A stretch of 7,075 nt of DNA from an uncultured Planctomycetota bacterium (GTDB lineage: Bacteria > Planctomycetota > UBA1135 > GCA-002686595): the NCBI GenBank assembly GCA_903829565.1, contig CAIKQM010000249.1, forward strand, positions 1-7,075. Direction: 5' to 3'. The translations under genes were made by a program, and so were the position numbers. The notes beneath the pieces were generated by a model, which was not told the origin of the DNA, made no database searches, and saw nothing but the letters and a program-made list of their open reading frames with translations. This document shows, one piece after another, positions 1 to 5,617 of the stretch. Each line of letters opens with the position of its first letter. Position 1 is the stretch's first letter.

Positions 1-1424
1 CAGCATTCGAACACGTGGCTGAGGATCGCCATGCCTTGCGACAGAGTCATCAGCGCCGTGCGCGCGCCGATCAAGCCGCGCGAAGGGACCAAGAACTCGA
101 GGCGCGTCGACGTGTCGCCATACGGCTCCATGTGCGTCATCTCGCCGCGACGACGACCGAAGTACTCGATGATGCGACCAGCGTGTTCGCTGGGCACTTC
201 GACCACGGTGCGCTCGTACGGCTCGCACCAGGCACCATCGACCTTCTTCAAGATCACGCGCGGCTTGCCGACGCTGAACTCGTAGCCTTCGCGGCGCATG
301 TTCTCGATCAACACGCCGAGGTGCATCACACCACGGCCCTTCATCTCGTAGCAGCCGTCGCTGGCTTCGTTGTTGACGAGCTGCAGAGCCACATCGCGCA
401 AGGCGGCGCGTTCGAGGCGCGCCAAGATCTGGCGGCTCGTGACGAAGTCACCTTCTTGGCCTGCGAACGGCGAGTTCGACACGAAGAACTCCATCGCGAT
501 CGTCGGCTCATCCAGCTTGATCGCCGGCAACGGCTCTTGCTGATCGGGCGGGCACAAGGTGTCGCCGATCGTCAAGTCTTCGATACCCGCCACCACGGCG
601 ATGTCGCCTGCGCCCACCGTTTCGGCCGGCACGCGCGTCAAGCCTTCGTAGCGGAACAAGCCCTTGATCGGGCCCACGATCGCCTTCTCGCGATCGGGAT
701 GGCACACGGCCACGCGTGCACCGTTCTTGAGCGTGCCGCGACGGATGCGGCCGATGGCGATGCGACCGAGGAAGTCATCGTGGTCCAGCGTGGCCGCTTG
801 GAACTGCACGGGCGCATCGTCGTCCGTCGGCGGCTGCGGCGCATGCGTCAGGATCATGTCGAACAAGGGCTCCATGTCCTTGTTCTCGTCGCTGAGCGAC
901 TTCTTGGCATAGCCGTCACGGCCCGAGCCGTACACGACCGGGAAGTCGAGTTGTTCGTCGCTGGCGCCGAGCTCGATGAAGAGCTCCAGCACCATGTCGA
1001 GCACCGCGGCGACGCGTGCATCGGGACGGTCGATCTTGTTGATCATGACCATCGCCTTGAGGCCGTTCTCGAACGCCTTGCGCAACACGAAGCGTGTCTG
1101 CGGCATCGGGCCTTCGGCCGCGTCGACCAACAACAACACGGCGTCTGCCATGCGTAGCGTGCGCTCGACCTGGCCGCCGAAGTCGGCGTGGCCCGGCGTG
1201 TCGACGATGTTGATGCGCCAACCGCGGTAGTCCACCGCCGTGTTCTTGGCGAGGATGGTGATGCCGCGTTCGCGTTCTTGCGCGTCGCTGTCCATCGCAC
1301 GCTCCTGAACCAGTTGGTTCTTGCGGAACGTACCGGCAAAGCGGAAGAGGCTGTCCACGAGGGTGGTCTTGCCGTGGTCGACGTGGGCGACGATGGCGAT
1401 GTTTCGGATCTGCTTGGCGGTCAT
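1..1424 (-). CDS. typA: Ribosome-associated translational GTPase TypA/BipA (C-terminus cut off by the window edge)
   Basis: This is an EF-G-like GTPase that binds the 70S ribosome. In studied bacteria it supports large-subunit assembly and growth in cold or stress. The G1 motif AHVDHGKTT is at residues 13-21, the switch I/G2 motif RERGITI at about 51-57, DTPGH (G3) at 75-79 and NKID (G4) at 129-132. A beta-barrel domain II follows. The TypA-typical stretch NSPFAGQEGDFVTSRQ lies near residues 315-331, and ENMRREGYEFSVGKP near 372-386. The visible end (PSRGLIGARTALMTLSQG) also matches TypA rather than EF-G or LepA. I see 474 codons without a frameshift. The family is usually about 600 residues, so roughly 130 C-terminal residues, including the RNA-binding domain, lie left of the window. 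The ATG at 1424-1422 sits just before the conserved QIRNIAIVAHVDHGKT start. No strong Shine-Dalgarno is present, only GAG in GCGAGCAAC. It lies 95 bases after the exonuclease gene on the same strand. Confidence 0.96.
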   Translation of the reverse strand, partial: MTAKQIRNIAIVAHVDHGKTTLVDSLFRFAGTFRKNQLVQERAMDSDAQERERGITILAKNTAVDYRGWRINIVDTPGHADFGGQVERTLRMADAVLLLVDAAEGPMPQTRFVLRKAFENGLKAMVMINKIDRPDARVAAVLDMVLELFIELGASDEQLDFPVVYGSGRDGYAKKSLSDENKDMEPLFDMILTHAPQPPTDDDAPVQFQAATLDHDDFLGRIAIGRIRRGTLKNGARVAVCHPDREKAIVGPIKGLFRYEGLTRVPAETVGAGDIAVVAGIEDLTIGDTLCPPDQQEPLPAIKLDEPTIAMEFFVSNSPFAGQEGDFVTSRQILARLERAALRDVALQLVNNEASDGCYEMKGRGVMHLGVLIENMRREGYEFSVGKPRVILKKVDGAWCEPYERTVVEVPSEHAGRIIEYFGRRRGEMTHMEPYGDTSTRLEFLVPSRGLIGARTALMTLSQGMAILSHVFEC

Positions 1425-1469
1425 GTTGCTCGCTACTGCCGGATTTGAAGGCGTAACAGAGTAGGCGCA

Positions 1470-1487
1470 GTTGTGCCAAGGCACAAC
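1470..1487 (-). repeat. Perfect inverted repeat (8-bp arms, 2-base spacer) in the leader of typA
   Basis: The arms GTTGTGCC and GGCACAAC flank two bases, midway between the exonuclease stop and the typA start. In the minus-strand transcript this would be a compact hairpin whose end lies 45 bases before the typA ATG. No run of U follows on either strand, so it does not look like an intrinsic terminator. It could be a dyad operator, an mRNA processing or stability element, or chance. A second, weaker hairpin (GGCCC/GGGCC arms, 1514-1528) spans the exonuclease stop codon. The rest of the 95-base spacer shows no convincing promoter. Confidence 0.5.
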
Positions 1488-1519
1488 CAAGAGCTTCGGA
1501 AAGGTCGTTGAATGGCCCT

Positions 1520-2344
1520 CTAGGGGCCTTCCAGCACACGTTGCACGCGATCGAGGCGGTAGGTCTTCAGCAGACCTGACCGCAGGCACTCGGCTTCCAT
1601 GTAGCCCTTGTCACCCGATTCAAACAGCAAACGAGGTGCGATGCGCAGGGGGCTGACGGGGCCTTCCTCGCCGTACAACACGACGACGGGAGCGCGTTCG
1701 CGGGCAGCGGCTTCGAGCGGGCGCAGGCGTGGCGACATGCGCGGTGGGCGGGGCAGCGCGTCCGCCAAACCGCGGCGTGAACCGCCATGGGCCAACATCT
1801 CAGTCCAAAGCGCATCACCCACGGGGGCTTCGGGCTGCGCGCTGCGGCGCGCAAGGCACTCTTCCAGCACCATCCAGCACGACACAGCATCTGCCAGCGC
1901 GCGATGGTGCACATCCACATCCAAGTCGAGGTGCTGGGTCAGGGTCTCCAGCTTGTGGTCGCTGGACTCGGGGATGTAGCGTCTAGCCAGCTTGACAGTG
2001 TCAAGTACCGTTGACTGAGGCAGCTCGAAGCCATGGCGCGCCGCTTCGAAGCCCAGCACGCCGATGTCAAAGGGGGCGTTGTGCGCCACGAGCCATGCAT
2101 CCCCGAGCCACTGCACAAAGCGCGGCACGACCACCTGCGCCGGCTCGGCATCCGCGACTTGGGCATCCACGATCCCGTGCACCGCGGTGGTGCGCGGATC
2201 GATAGGGACCTCCGGCCGCACGAAGCTCTCGAATCGATCGACAATCTCGCCGTCTTGGATCAGAACCGCACCCAACTCCAGCAGGTGCATGGCCCCGCCT
2301 CCGGTGGCGGTCTCGGTGTCAAACGCGACGATCCTGCGGGTCAT
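1520..2344 (-). CDS. DEDDh-family 3'-5' exonuclease (DnaQ/epsilon-like) with a WYL-like C-terminal segment
   Basis: This 274-residue protein is a predicted metal-dependent 3'-5' exonuclease of the DnaQ superfamily. All five catalytic residues are visible: D9 and E11 in FDTET (Exo I), D93 in HNAPFD (Exo II), and H147 with D152 in HHRALAD (Exo III, DEDDh spacing). Supporting family features are LLELGAVL at 21-28 and VHGIVDAQV at 55-63. The exonuclease domain ends near residue 168. After a Pro/Arg-rich linker (about 170-215), residues 218-271 read as a beta-rich unit with SPLRIAPRLLF, a GYMEAEC strand and RSGLLKTYRLDRVQRV. That pattern resembles the WYL domain, a sensor or ligand-binding module. 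There is no polymerase domain, so it could be a stand-alone proofreading or repair exonuclease rather than the true epsilon subunit. The ATG at 2344 lies three residues before the first beta strand; no good Shine-Dalgarno precedes it. It is probably cotranscribed with downstream typA and is divergent from the lectin genes. The exonuclease call is firm; the WYL-like call is moderate. Confidence 0.9.
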   Translation of the reverse strand: MTRRIVAFDTETATGGGAMHLLELGAVLIQDGEIVDRFESFVRPEVPIDPRTTAVHGIVDAQVADAEPAQVVVPRFVQWLGDAWLVAHNAPFDIGVLGFEAARHGFELPQSTVLDTVKLARRYIPESSDHKLETLTQHLDLDVDVHHRALADAVSCWMVLEECLARRSAQPEAPVGDALWTEMLAHGGSRRGLADALPRPPRMSPRLRPLEAAARERAPVVVLYGEEGPVSPLRIAPRLLFESGDKGYMEAECLRSGLLKTYRLDRVQRVLEGP

Positions 2345-2345
2345 G

Positions 2346-2365
2346 GGTGCTTATCTAGGTGCTTA
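2346..2365. repeat. Tandem 8-base direct repeat GGTGCTTA, 12-base period, next to the exonuclease start
   Basis: GGTGCTTA occurs at 2346-2353 and again at 2358-2365. Read on the minus strand it is TAAGCACC twice, ending one base before the exonuclease ATG. The copies are about one helical turn apart, which would suit a protein bound to one DNA face. It could equally be a small local duplication. No binding protein is recognisable. Confidence 0.4.
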
Positions 2366-2399
2366 CCTTACGCGATCGGCAAGGCTGGCGTAGACTTCT

Positions 2400-2431
2400 C
2401 TTGACAGTCCCTTCCGGACCGTCCCCCCCCC
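2400..2431 (+). promoter_or_regulatory. 5' region of the lectin operon: TTGACA box, small dyad and C9 run abutting the start codon
   Basis: CTTGACAG is at 2400-2407. The dyad GGAC-C-GTCC follows at 2416-2424, and nine consecutive C residues at 2423-2431 touch the ATG at 2432. TTGACA matches a sigma-70 -35 hexamer, but the place where a -10 should lie is the C run, so it does not form a standard promoter for this gene. There is no purine-rich Shine-Dalgarno; initiation must be SD-independent or nearly leaderless. CTTGACAG recurs in the repeat array before the HTH gene (5178 and 5210), which hints at a shared binding site. The rest of the spacer, 2366-2399, shows nothing firm. A TAGACT at 2391-2396 with a weak TTACGC 17 bases upstream is a possible but poor promoter. 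Confidence 0.35.
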
Positions 2432-3775
2432 ATGAAGCACCACTTCCTTGCAGGGCTAGGCGCGCTGGTCTGCCTCTTGGCCAGCGCCTCGGCGAATGAC
2501 TCCTGTGCTGTGCCGACCACTGTTGTGGGCATCGGGCCTTTCCCCTTTGACCTGAGTGCCTCGACCACCGGCGTGGAAGGCCAAACCGAGCCGATCTGCA
2601 CCTACTTCGGGTCGTCATCGATCCAGCGCGATCAGTGGTTCACATGGGTGGCGCCTTTTGATGGTCTGGTGACCGTCGACTTGTGCGGCTTGACCACCGT
2701 CGACACGCGTCTGGCTGTGTACGAGGGCGCGGCCTGCCCGACGACTCCGGCATTGACCTGCAATGACGATTGGTGTGGCTTGCAGTCGCGCGTGGAGTTC
2801 CGTGCCCGCGCAGGACTCAGCTATGTCGTGCAGTTGGGCACCTATCCGGGAGCCGCCGGTGGCACCGGGCAGTTCCAACTTGTGCTGGCCAGCTCGCCGC
2901 TCGTGTTGGGCACGCGCGTGCATCCGGTCAGCGGGCATGAGTACAAGTTGCTCTCGCCCAGCGGCGTGCATGCTGCCGAGGCGTACGCTCGCGAGCTTGG
3001 CGGGCATCTGGTGACCGTGGATGATCAAGCCGAGCACGATTGGTTGACGGCCAACTTCCACGTGTGGAACGGCTCGGCGCGCAACTACTGGGTGGGTGCC
3101 AACGATGTTGCCGTCGAGGGCGCGTGGGCGTGGACCGATGGAACGGCCCCGGGCTTTGTGGCGTGGGATGCGGGTCAACCGGACAACTACGGCGGAGGCG
3201 AAGACTACGCTCACAGCCGTTCGAGCAGCGCCACCGGCTTGTGGAACGACATTGACGCTCTGCCGCCTATCACGGTGCATGGTCTGGTGGAGATCGTGCC
3301 CGCCACTGGCCTCGTGTTCTGCGCCGGGGATGGCTCTGGAACGCCCTGTCCGTGCGGTAACGATGCCGCCGCTGGTACTCAAGGCGGTTGCTTGAACTCG
3401 TTGGGTGTCGCGGCCCGTCTCGAAGCAGTCGGACAAGCATCCTTGACAAGCGATACGGTGCAGTTGCGCGGTAGCAACATGCCGAACGGCAATGCCCTGT
3501 ACTTCCAGGGCACGACGCAGCAGTCCGCTGGATTGGGCGCGCCCTTCGGTGACGGCTTGCGTTGCGCTGGTGGCACCATCGTGCGTTTGGGAACCAAGCT
3601 CAATGCCGCAGGAGCCTCGACTTATCCCGGCAGCGGTGATGCCTCGGTGAGCGTGCGCGGTTTGATCGTGGCTCCCGGCACGCGCACCTATCAAGTCTGG
3701 TATCGCAACGCCGCCGCGTACTGCACGGCGAGCACTTTCAACTTGACCAATGGCCTGCAGGTGGTGTGGCAATGA
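2432..3775 (+). CDS. Secreted C-type-lectin-like protein with conserved planctomycete-type C-terminal domain (paralogue 1)
   Basis: This 447-residue exported protein has no known specific role. Residues 1-21 form a signal peptide (MKHH n-region, hydrophobic core, ASA cleavage site before N22); the cysteine at 14 does not make a lipobox. Residues 22-155 form a beta-rich domain with six cysteines (25, 56, 85, 102, 110, 115), reminiscent of PPC-like domains. Residues 165-290 match the C-type lectin fold: an AAEAYARELGGHLVTV helix/strand, YWVGANDVAVEGAWAW, then QPD (249-251), E257 and WND (271-273). QPD, E and ND have the spacing of the classical site-2 calcium ligands, and QPD is the galactose-type triad. 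The domain contains no cysteine. Residues 297-447 are the conserved C-terminal domain with six cysteines (297, 306, 308, 320, 378, 431). The ATG at 2432 gives a good signal peptide. The stop overlaps the start of the paralogous gene. Likely role, by inference: sugar binding at the cell surface or outside the cell. Confidence 0.88.
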   Translation: MKHHFLAGLGALVCLLASASANDSCAVPTTVVGIGPFPFDLSASTTGVEGQTEPICTYFGSSSIQRDQWFTWVAPFDGLVTVDLCGLTTVDTRLAVYEGAACPTTPALTCNDDWCGLQSRVEFRARAGLSYVVQLGTYPGAAGGTGQFQLVLASSPLVLGTRVHPVSGHEYKLLSPSGVHAAEAYARELGGHLVTVDDQAEHDWLTANFHVWNGSARNYWVGANDVAVEGAWAWTDGTAPGFVAWDAGQPDNYGGGEDYAHSRSSSATGLWNDIDALPPITVHGLVEIVPATGLVFCAGDGSGTPCPCGNDAAAGTQGGCLNSLGVAARLEAVGQASLTSDTVQLRGSNMPNGNALYFQGTTQQSAGLGAPFGDGLRCAGGTIVRLGTKLNAAGASTYPGSGDASVSVRGLIVAPGTRTYQVWYRNAAAYCTASTFNLTNGLQVVWQ

Positions 3776-5136
3776 GTGCACATGGAGTGAGCGCGGCAGC
3801 GTTGGCGTGCGGCGTGTTGACCTTGGGCTTGTCTACACCTGCCTTCGCACAGGTCGGCGATGACTGCGCGGCACCGATCGCGATCGTGGGCTTGGGGCGC
3901 GTGCCGTTCGACTTGACGACAGCGACCACCGGTGCACAAGGACAGAGCGAGCCGTTGTGCAACGATTTCAACTTGCCTGGCTTGACGAATGACACCTGGT
4001 ACACATGGACCGCACCCGCGACGGGGCGCTTGTCGATCACGAACTGTGGCTATGCCATCATCGACTCGAAGATCGCCGTGTACGAAGGCACTGGCTGTCC
4101 GACAGCGTCTGCGCTGGTTTGCAACGACAACGACTTTTGCAGCGGGCCTTCACGCCTGGAGTTCCCTTGTGTGGCTGGGCGCACCTACACACTGCAACTA
4201 GGTCTTCATCCCGGTGCGTTGCCTGCGAGCGGTTACTTGATGATGCAGCTGGCTCCGTTGCCGGTGGTGGTGGCCACGGTGACGAACCCTGCAACGGGCG
4301 TGCAGTACTCGCTGCTCTCGCAGTCGGGTTGGCATGCCGCAGAGGCCGCGGCGCGCAGCTTGGGCGGTCACCTTGCGACGATTGGCGATGCCGCCGAGCA
4401 AGCATGGGTGCATCAGACCTTCTCGAGCTATGCCAATCAGCAGCGCAATCTGTGGTTGGGCTACTCGGACGAGTTGCTGGAGGGCAGCTTCGTGTGGACC
4501 TCGGGTGAGCTCGGTGGGTACACCAACTTCACGGGCGCTGGTGCCGACAACTACGGCGGCGTCGAGAACTGGGTGCACACCGTGGCTGCGCAAGGTGGCG
4601 CGTGGAACGACAACACCAGCACAACGAACAACTGGGGTTTGGTCGAGTTGCCGAATCCGGCCTATGCGGCCTTCTGCTTGGGTGATGGTTCGGCGGCGGC
4701 CTGTCCGTGTGGCAATCAAGCGCCGACGGGGACCACAGGCGGTTGCATGAACTCGCTCAACAGCTCGGCCCGCTTGTCGGCTCAGGGCACTGCGTCTGTG
4801 TCGTTGGTGGCGGATACCTTGCGTCTGGTCGGGACGGGCATGCCGAACGCACCGGCGTTGTACTTCCAAGGCACCACGCAACAGTCGGCCGGGGTAGGGG
4901 TTGCCTTTGGCGATGGCTTGCGTTGTGCAGGCGGCACGATCGTGCGCTTGGCCACCAAGGCTAACGCGGCAGGAGTGTCGTTCTATCCCGGTGCGGGCGA
5001 ACAACCCGTGTCGGTGCGGGGACTGGTCTTGGCGCCGGGCACCCGTACGTACCAAGTGTGGTACCGCAATAGTGCGGCCTTCTGTACGGCGGCGACCTTC
5101 AACTTGACCAACGGGCTTCAGGTCCTTTGGCAGTGA
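3772..5136 (+). CDS. Secreted C-type-lectin-like protein with conserved planctomycete-type C-terminal domain (paralogue 2)
   Basis: This 454-residue paralogue of the preceding protein has the same domain order. Residues 1-26 form a signal peptide (TPAFA before Q27), with an n-region unusually poor in positive charge. The beta-rich domain spans about 27-165, with seven cysteines against six in the partner; C133 is the extra one. The C-type-lectin-like domain spans about 178-295: LGGHLATI, LWLGYSDELLEGSFVW, WND at 278-280. The C-terminal domain (302-454) keeps all six cysteines (302, 311, 313, 325, 385, 438). Over the last 93 residues I count 76 identities with paralogue 1, without a gap. The sugar-site triad is altered: QPD is replaced by GAD (257-259), while E265 and N279-D280 remain. 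I chose the ATG at 3772, which overlaps the upstream TGA (ATGA). An in-frame GTG at 3766 would add two residues. The GGTGG just before it may serve as ribosome binding site, and translation is probably coupled to the upstream gene. No clear terminator follows the stop. Confidence 0.87.
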   Translation: MSAHGVSAAALACGVLTLGLSTPAFAQVGDDCAAPIAIVGLGRVPFDLTTATTGAQGQSEPLCNDFNLPGLTNDTWYTWTAPATGRLSITNCGYAIIDSKIAVYEGTGCPTASALVCNDNDFCSGPSRLEFPCVAGRTYTLQLGLHPGALPASGYLMMQLAPLPVVVATVTNPATGVQYSLLSQSGWHAAEAAARSLGGHLATIGDAAEQAWVHQTFSSYANQQRNLWLGYSDELLEGSFVWTSGELGGYTNFTGAGADNYGGVENWVHTVAAQGGAWNDNTSTTNNWGLVELPNPAYAAFCLGDGSAAACPCGNQAPTGTTGGCMNSLNSSARLSAQGTASVSLVADTLRLVGTGMPNAPALYFQGTTQQSAGVGVAFGDGLRCAGGTIVRLATKANAAGVSFYPGAGEQPVSVRGLVLAPGTRTYQVWYRNSAAFCTAATFNLTNGLQVLWQ

Positions 5137-5177
5137 GGGTGAGGTGCGGAGTGGGCCTGCTTGAGTGGTCAAAGTCG

Positions 5178-5218
5178 CTTGACAGCAAAAAAACTTGACG
5201 GCAAACATACTTGACAGC
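5178..5218 (+). repeat. Three CTTGAC(A/G)GC boxes at exact 16-base period upstream of the HTH gene
   Basis: CTTGACAGC at 5178-5186, CTTGACGGC at 5194-5202 and CTTGACAGC at 5210-5218 start exactly 16 bases apart. The first spacer is an A7 run (5187-5193), the second is AACATA-like, so the array is an AT-rich patch in otherwise GC-rich DNA. Just upstream, TTGAG-TG-GTCAA (5161-5172) forms an imperfect dyad of the same half-site. TTGACA resembles a -35 hexamer, but I find no convincing -10 at 16-18 bases from any copy. The array ends 30 bases before the HTH start. It is a plausible operator array, possibly for autoregulation by that HTH protein; this is inference. The remainder of the 112-base spacer (5137-5248) shows no gene. 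Confidence 0.6.
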
Positions 5219-5248
5219 GGGCCGTCCGGTCGTTTCCATGTTCGCCCC

Positions 5249-5527
5249 ATGAAGAACAACGTCGAGCGTCTGCGCGAAGCGCAAAGCATCTCCCAGTCCG
5301 ATCTCGCCAAGGCCGCGGGTGTGTCCCGCCAGTCGATCCACGCTCTCGAGCGTGGCGCCCACGAGCCGCGCCTGACCCTCGCCTACCGCGTGGCGTCGGC
5401 CCTGAACTCGACCGTGGAAGCCTGCTTCCCGGCCCCGACTGGCAAGGCTGCCGCTGCCAAGACCGCCAAGGCGCCGGCCAAGTCGGCCGCCAAGAAGGCG
5501 ACCAAGAAAGCCGCCAAGAAGCGCTGA
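5249..5527 (+). CDS. XRE/Cro-type HTH transcriptional regulator with lysine/alanine-rich (histone H1-like) tail
   Basis: This 92-residue protein is a predicted DNA-binding regulator. Residues 1-60 form a compact Cro/C1-type HTH: VERLREAQSISQSDLAKAAG (5-24), recognition helix region VSRQSIHALERGAHEPRL (25-42), then LAYRVASALNSTVEACF (44-60). This is the minimal one-domain XRE layout seen in short regulators ending with a VEELF-like helix. Residues 66-92 form a low-complexity tail with 10 Lys and one Arg in 27 positions, mixed with Ala (AAKKATKKAAKKR at the end), like histone H1 or bacterial H1-like proteins. Such tails bind DNA non-specifically. The ATG at 5249 places the start right at the HTH fold; an in-frame GTG at 5195 would add 18 unrelated residues and run through the repeat array. 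No Shine-Dalgarno is evident. It lies 112 bases after the lectin genes on the same strand and is followed by a strong hairpin. Target unknown; the upstream repeats are candidates. Confidence 0.87.
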   Translation: MKNNVERLREAQSISQSDLAKAAGVSRQSIHALERGAHEPRLTLAYRVASALNSTVEACFPAPTGKAAAAKTAKAPAKSAAKKATKKAAKKR

Positions 5528-5547
5528 GCCAAACGGCTGCCTGACGC

Positions 5548-5591
5548 CGCGTCCTCGGTTGCGTGCTGCAGAGCACGTAAGCGAGGACGCG
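5548..5591. terminator. Long near-perfect hairpin between convergent genes, probable bidirectional terminator
   Basis: The outer arms CGCGTCCTCG (5548-5557) and CGAGGACGCG (5582-5591) pair over 10 bp. After one G-G mismatch, two T-A pairs and a G-T wobble, an inner stem CGTGCT/AGCACG (5562-5567/5572-5577) closes a GCAG loop. That makes about 19 pairs in 44 bases. It starts 21 bases after the HTH stop and ends 26 bases before the stop of the convergent kinase/TPR gene. Only a weak T run (GCTGTTT) follows on the plus strand and none on the minus strand, so termination may be less efficient than at a classical site. The short flanks 5528-5547 and 5592-5617 hold nothing else. Confidence 0.7.
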
Positions 5592-5617
5592 CTGTTTCCA
5601 GTCCGCTCTAGCTCTCG

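Noticed and set aside
15..1157. A 380-codon open frame on the plus strand opposite typA
   Set aside because: It is antisense to a clear TypA sequence. The His/Arg/Ala-rich product has no recognisable domain and is the usual mirror frame of GC-rich coding DNA.
2401..2429. TTGACA as a standard sigma-70 promoter for the first lectin gene
   Set aside because: The -10 position falls in the C run; no TATAAT-like hexamer exists at the correct distance.
3766..3771. GTG at 3766 as the start of the second lectin gene
   Set aside because: It adds only two residues. The ATG at 3772 overlapping the stop as ATGA is a commoner arrangement, although the GTG cannot be excluded.
2615..3781. A 388-codon minus-strand frame opposite the first lectin gene
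   Set aside because: The sense strand encodes a protein with signal peptide and domains conserved in the neighbouring paralogue; the antisense product is low-complexity and unrelated to anything.
3875..3886. Palindrome CGATCGCGATCG resembling the HIP1 motif
   Set aside because: It lies in coding sequence (PIAIV) and GATCG words are common throughout this GC-rich window; nothing suggests function.
5178..5218. CRISPR-like reading of the 16-base repeats
   Set aside because: The repeats are only nine bases with seven-base gaps, far too short for repeat-spacer units, and no cas gene is present.
5195..5248. GTG at 5195 as the start of the HTH gene
   Set aside because: The added 18 residues are not part of the HTH fold and are encoded by the repeat array; the ATG at 5249 fits the family's usual start.
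4198..5310. A 370-codon minus-strand frame opposite the second lectin gene and the start of the HTH gene
   Set aside because: It runs across two well-supported sense genes and the intergenic repeats and has no coherent domain.
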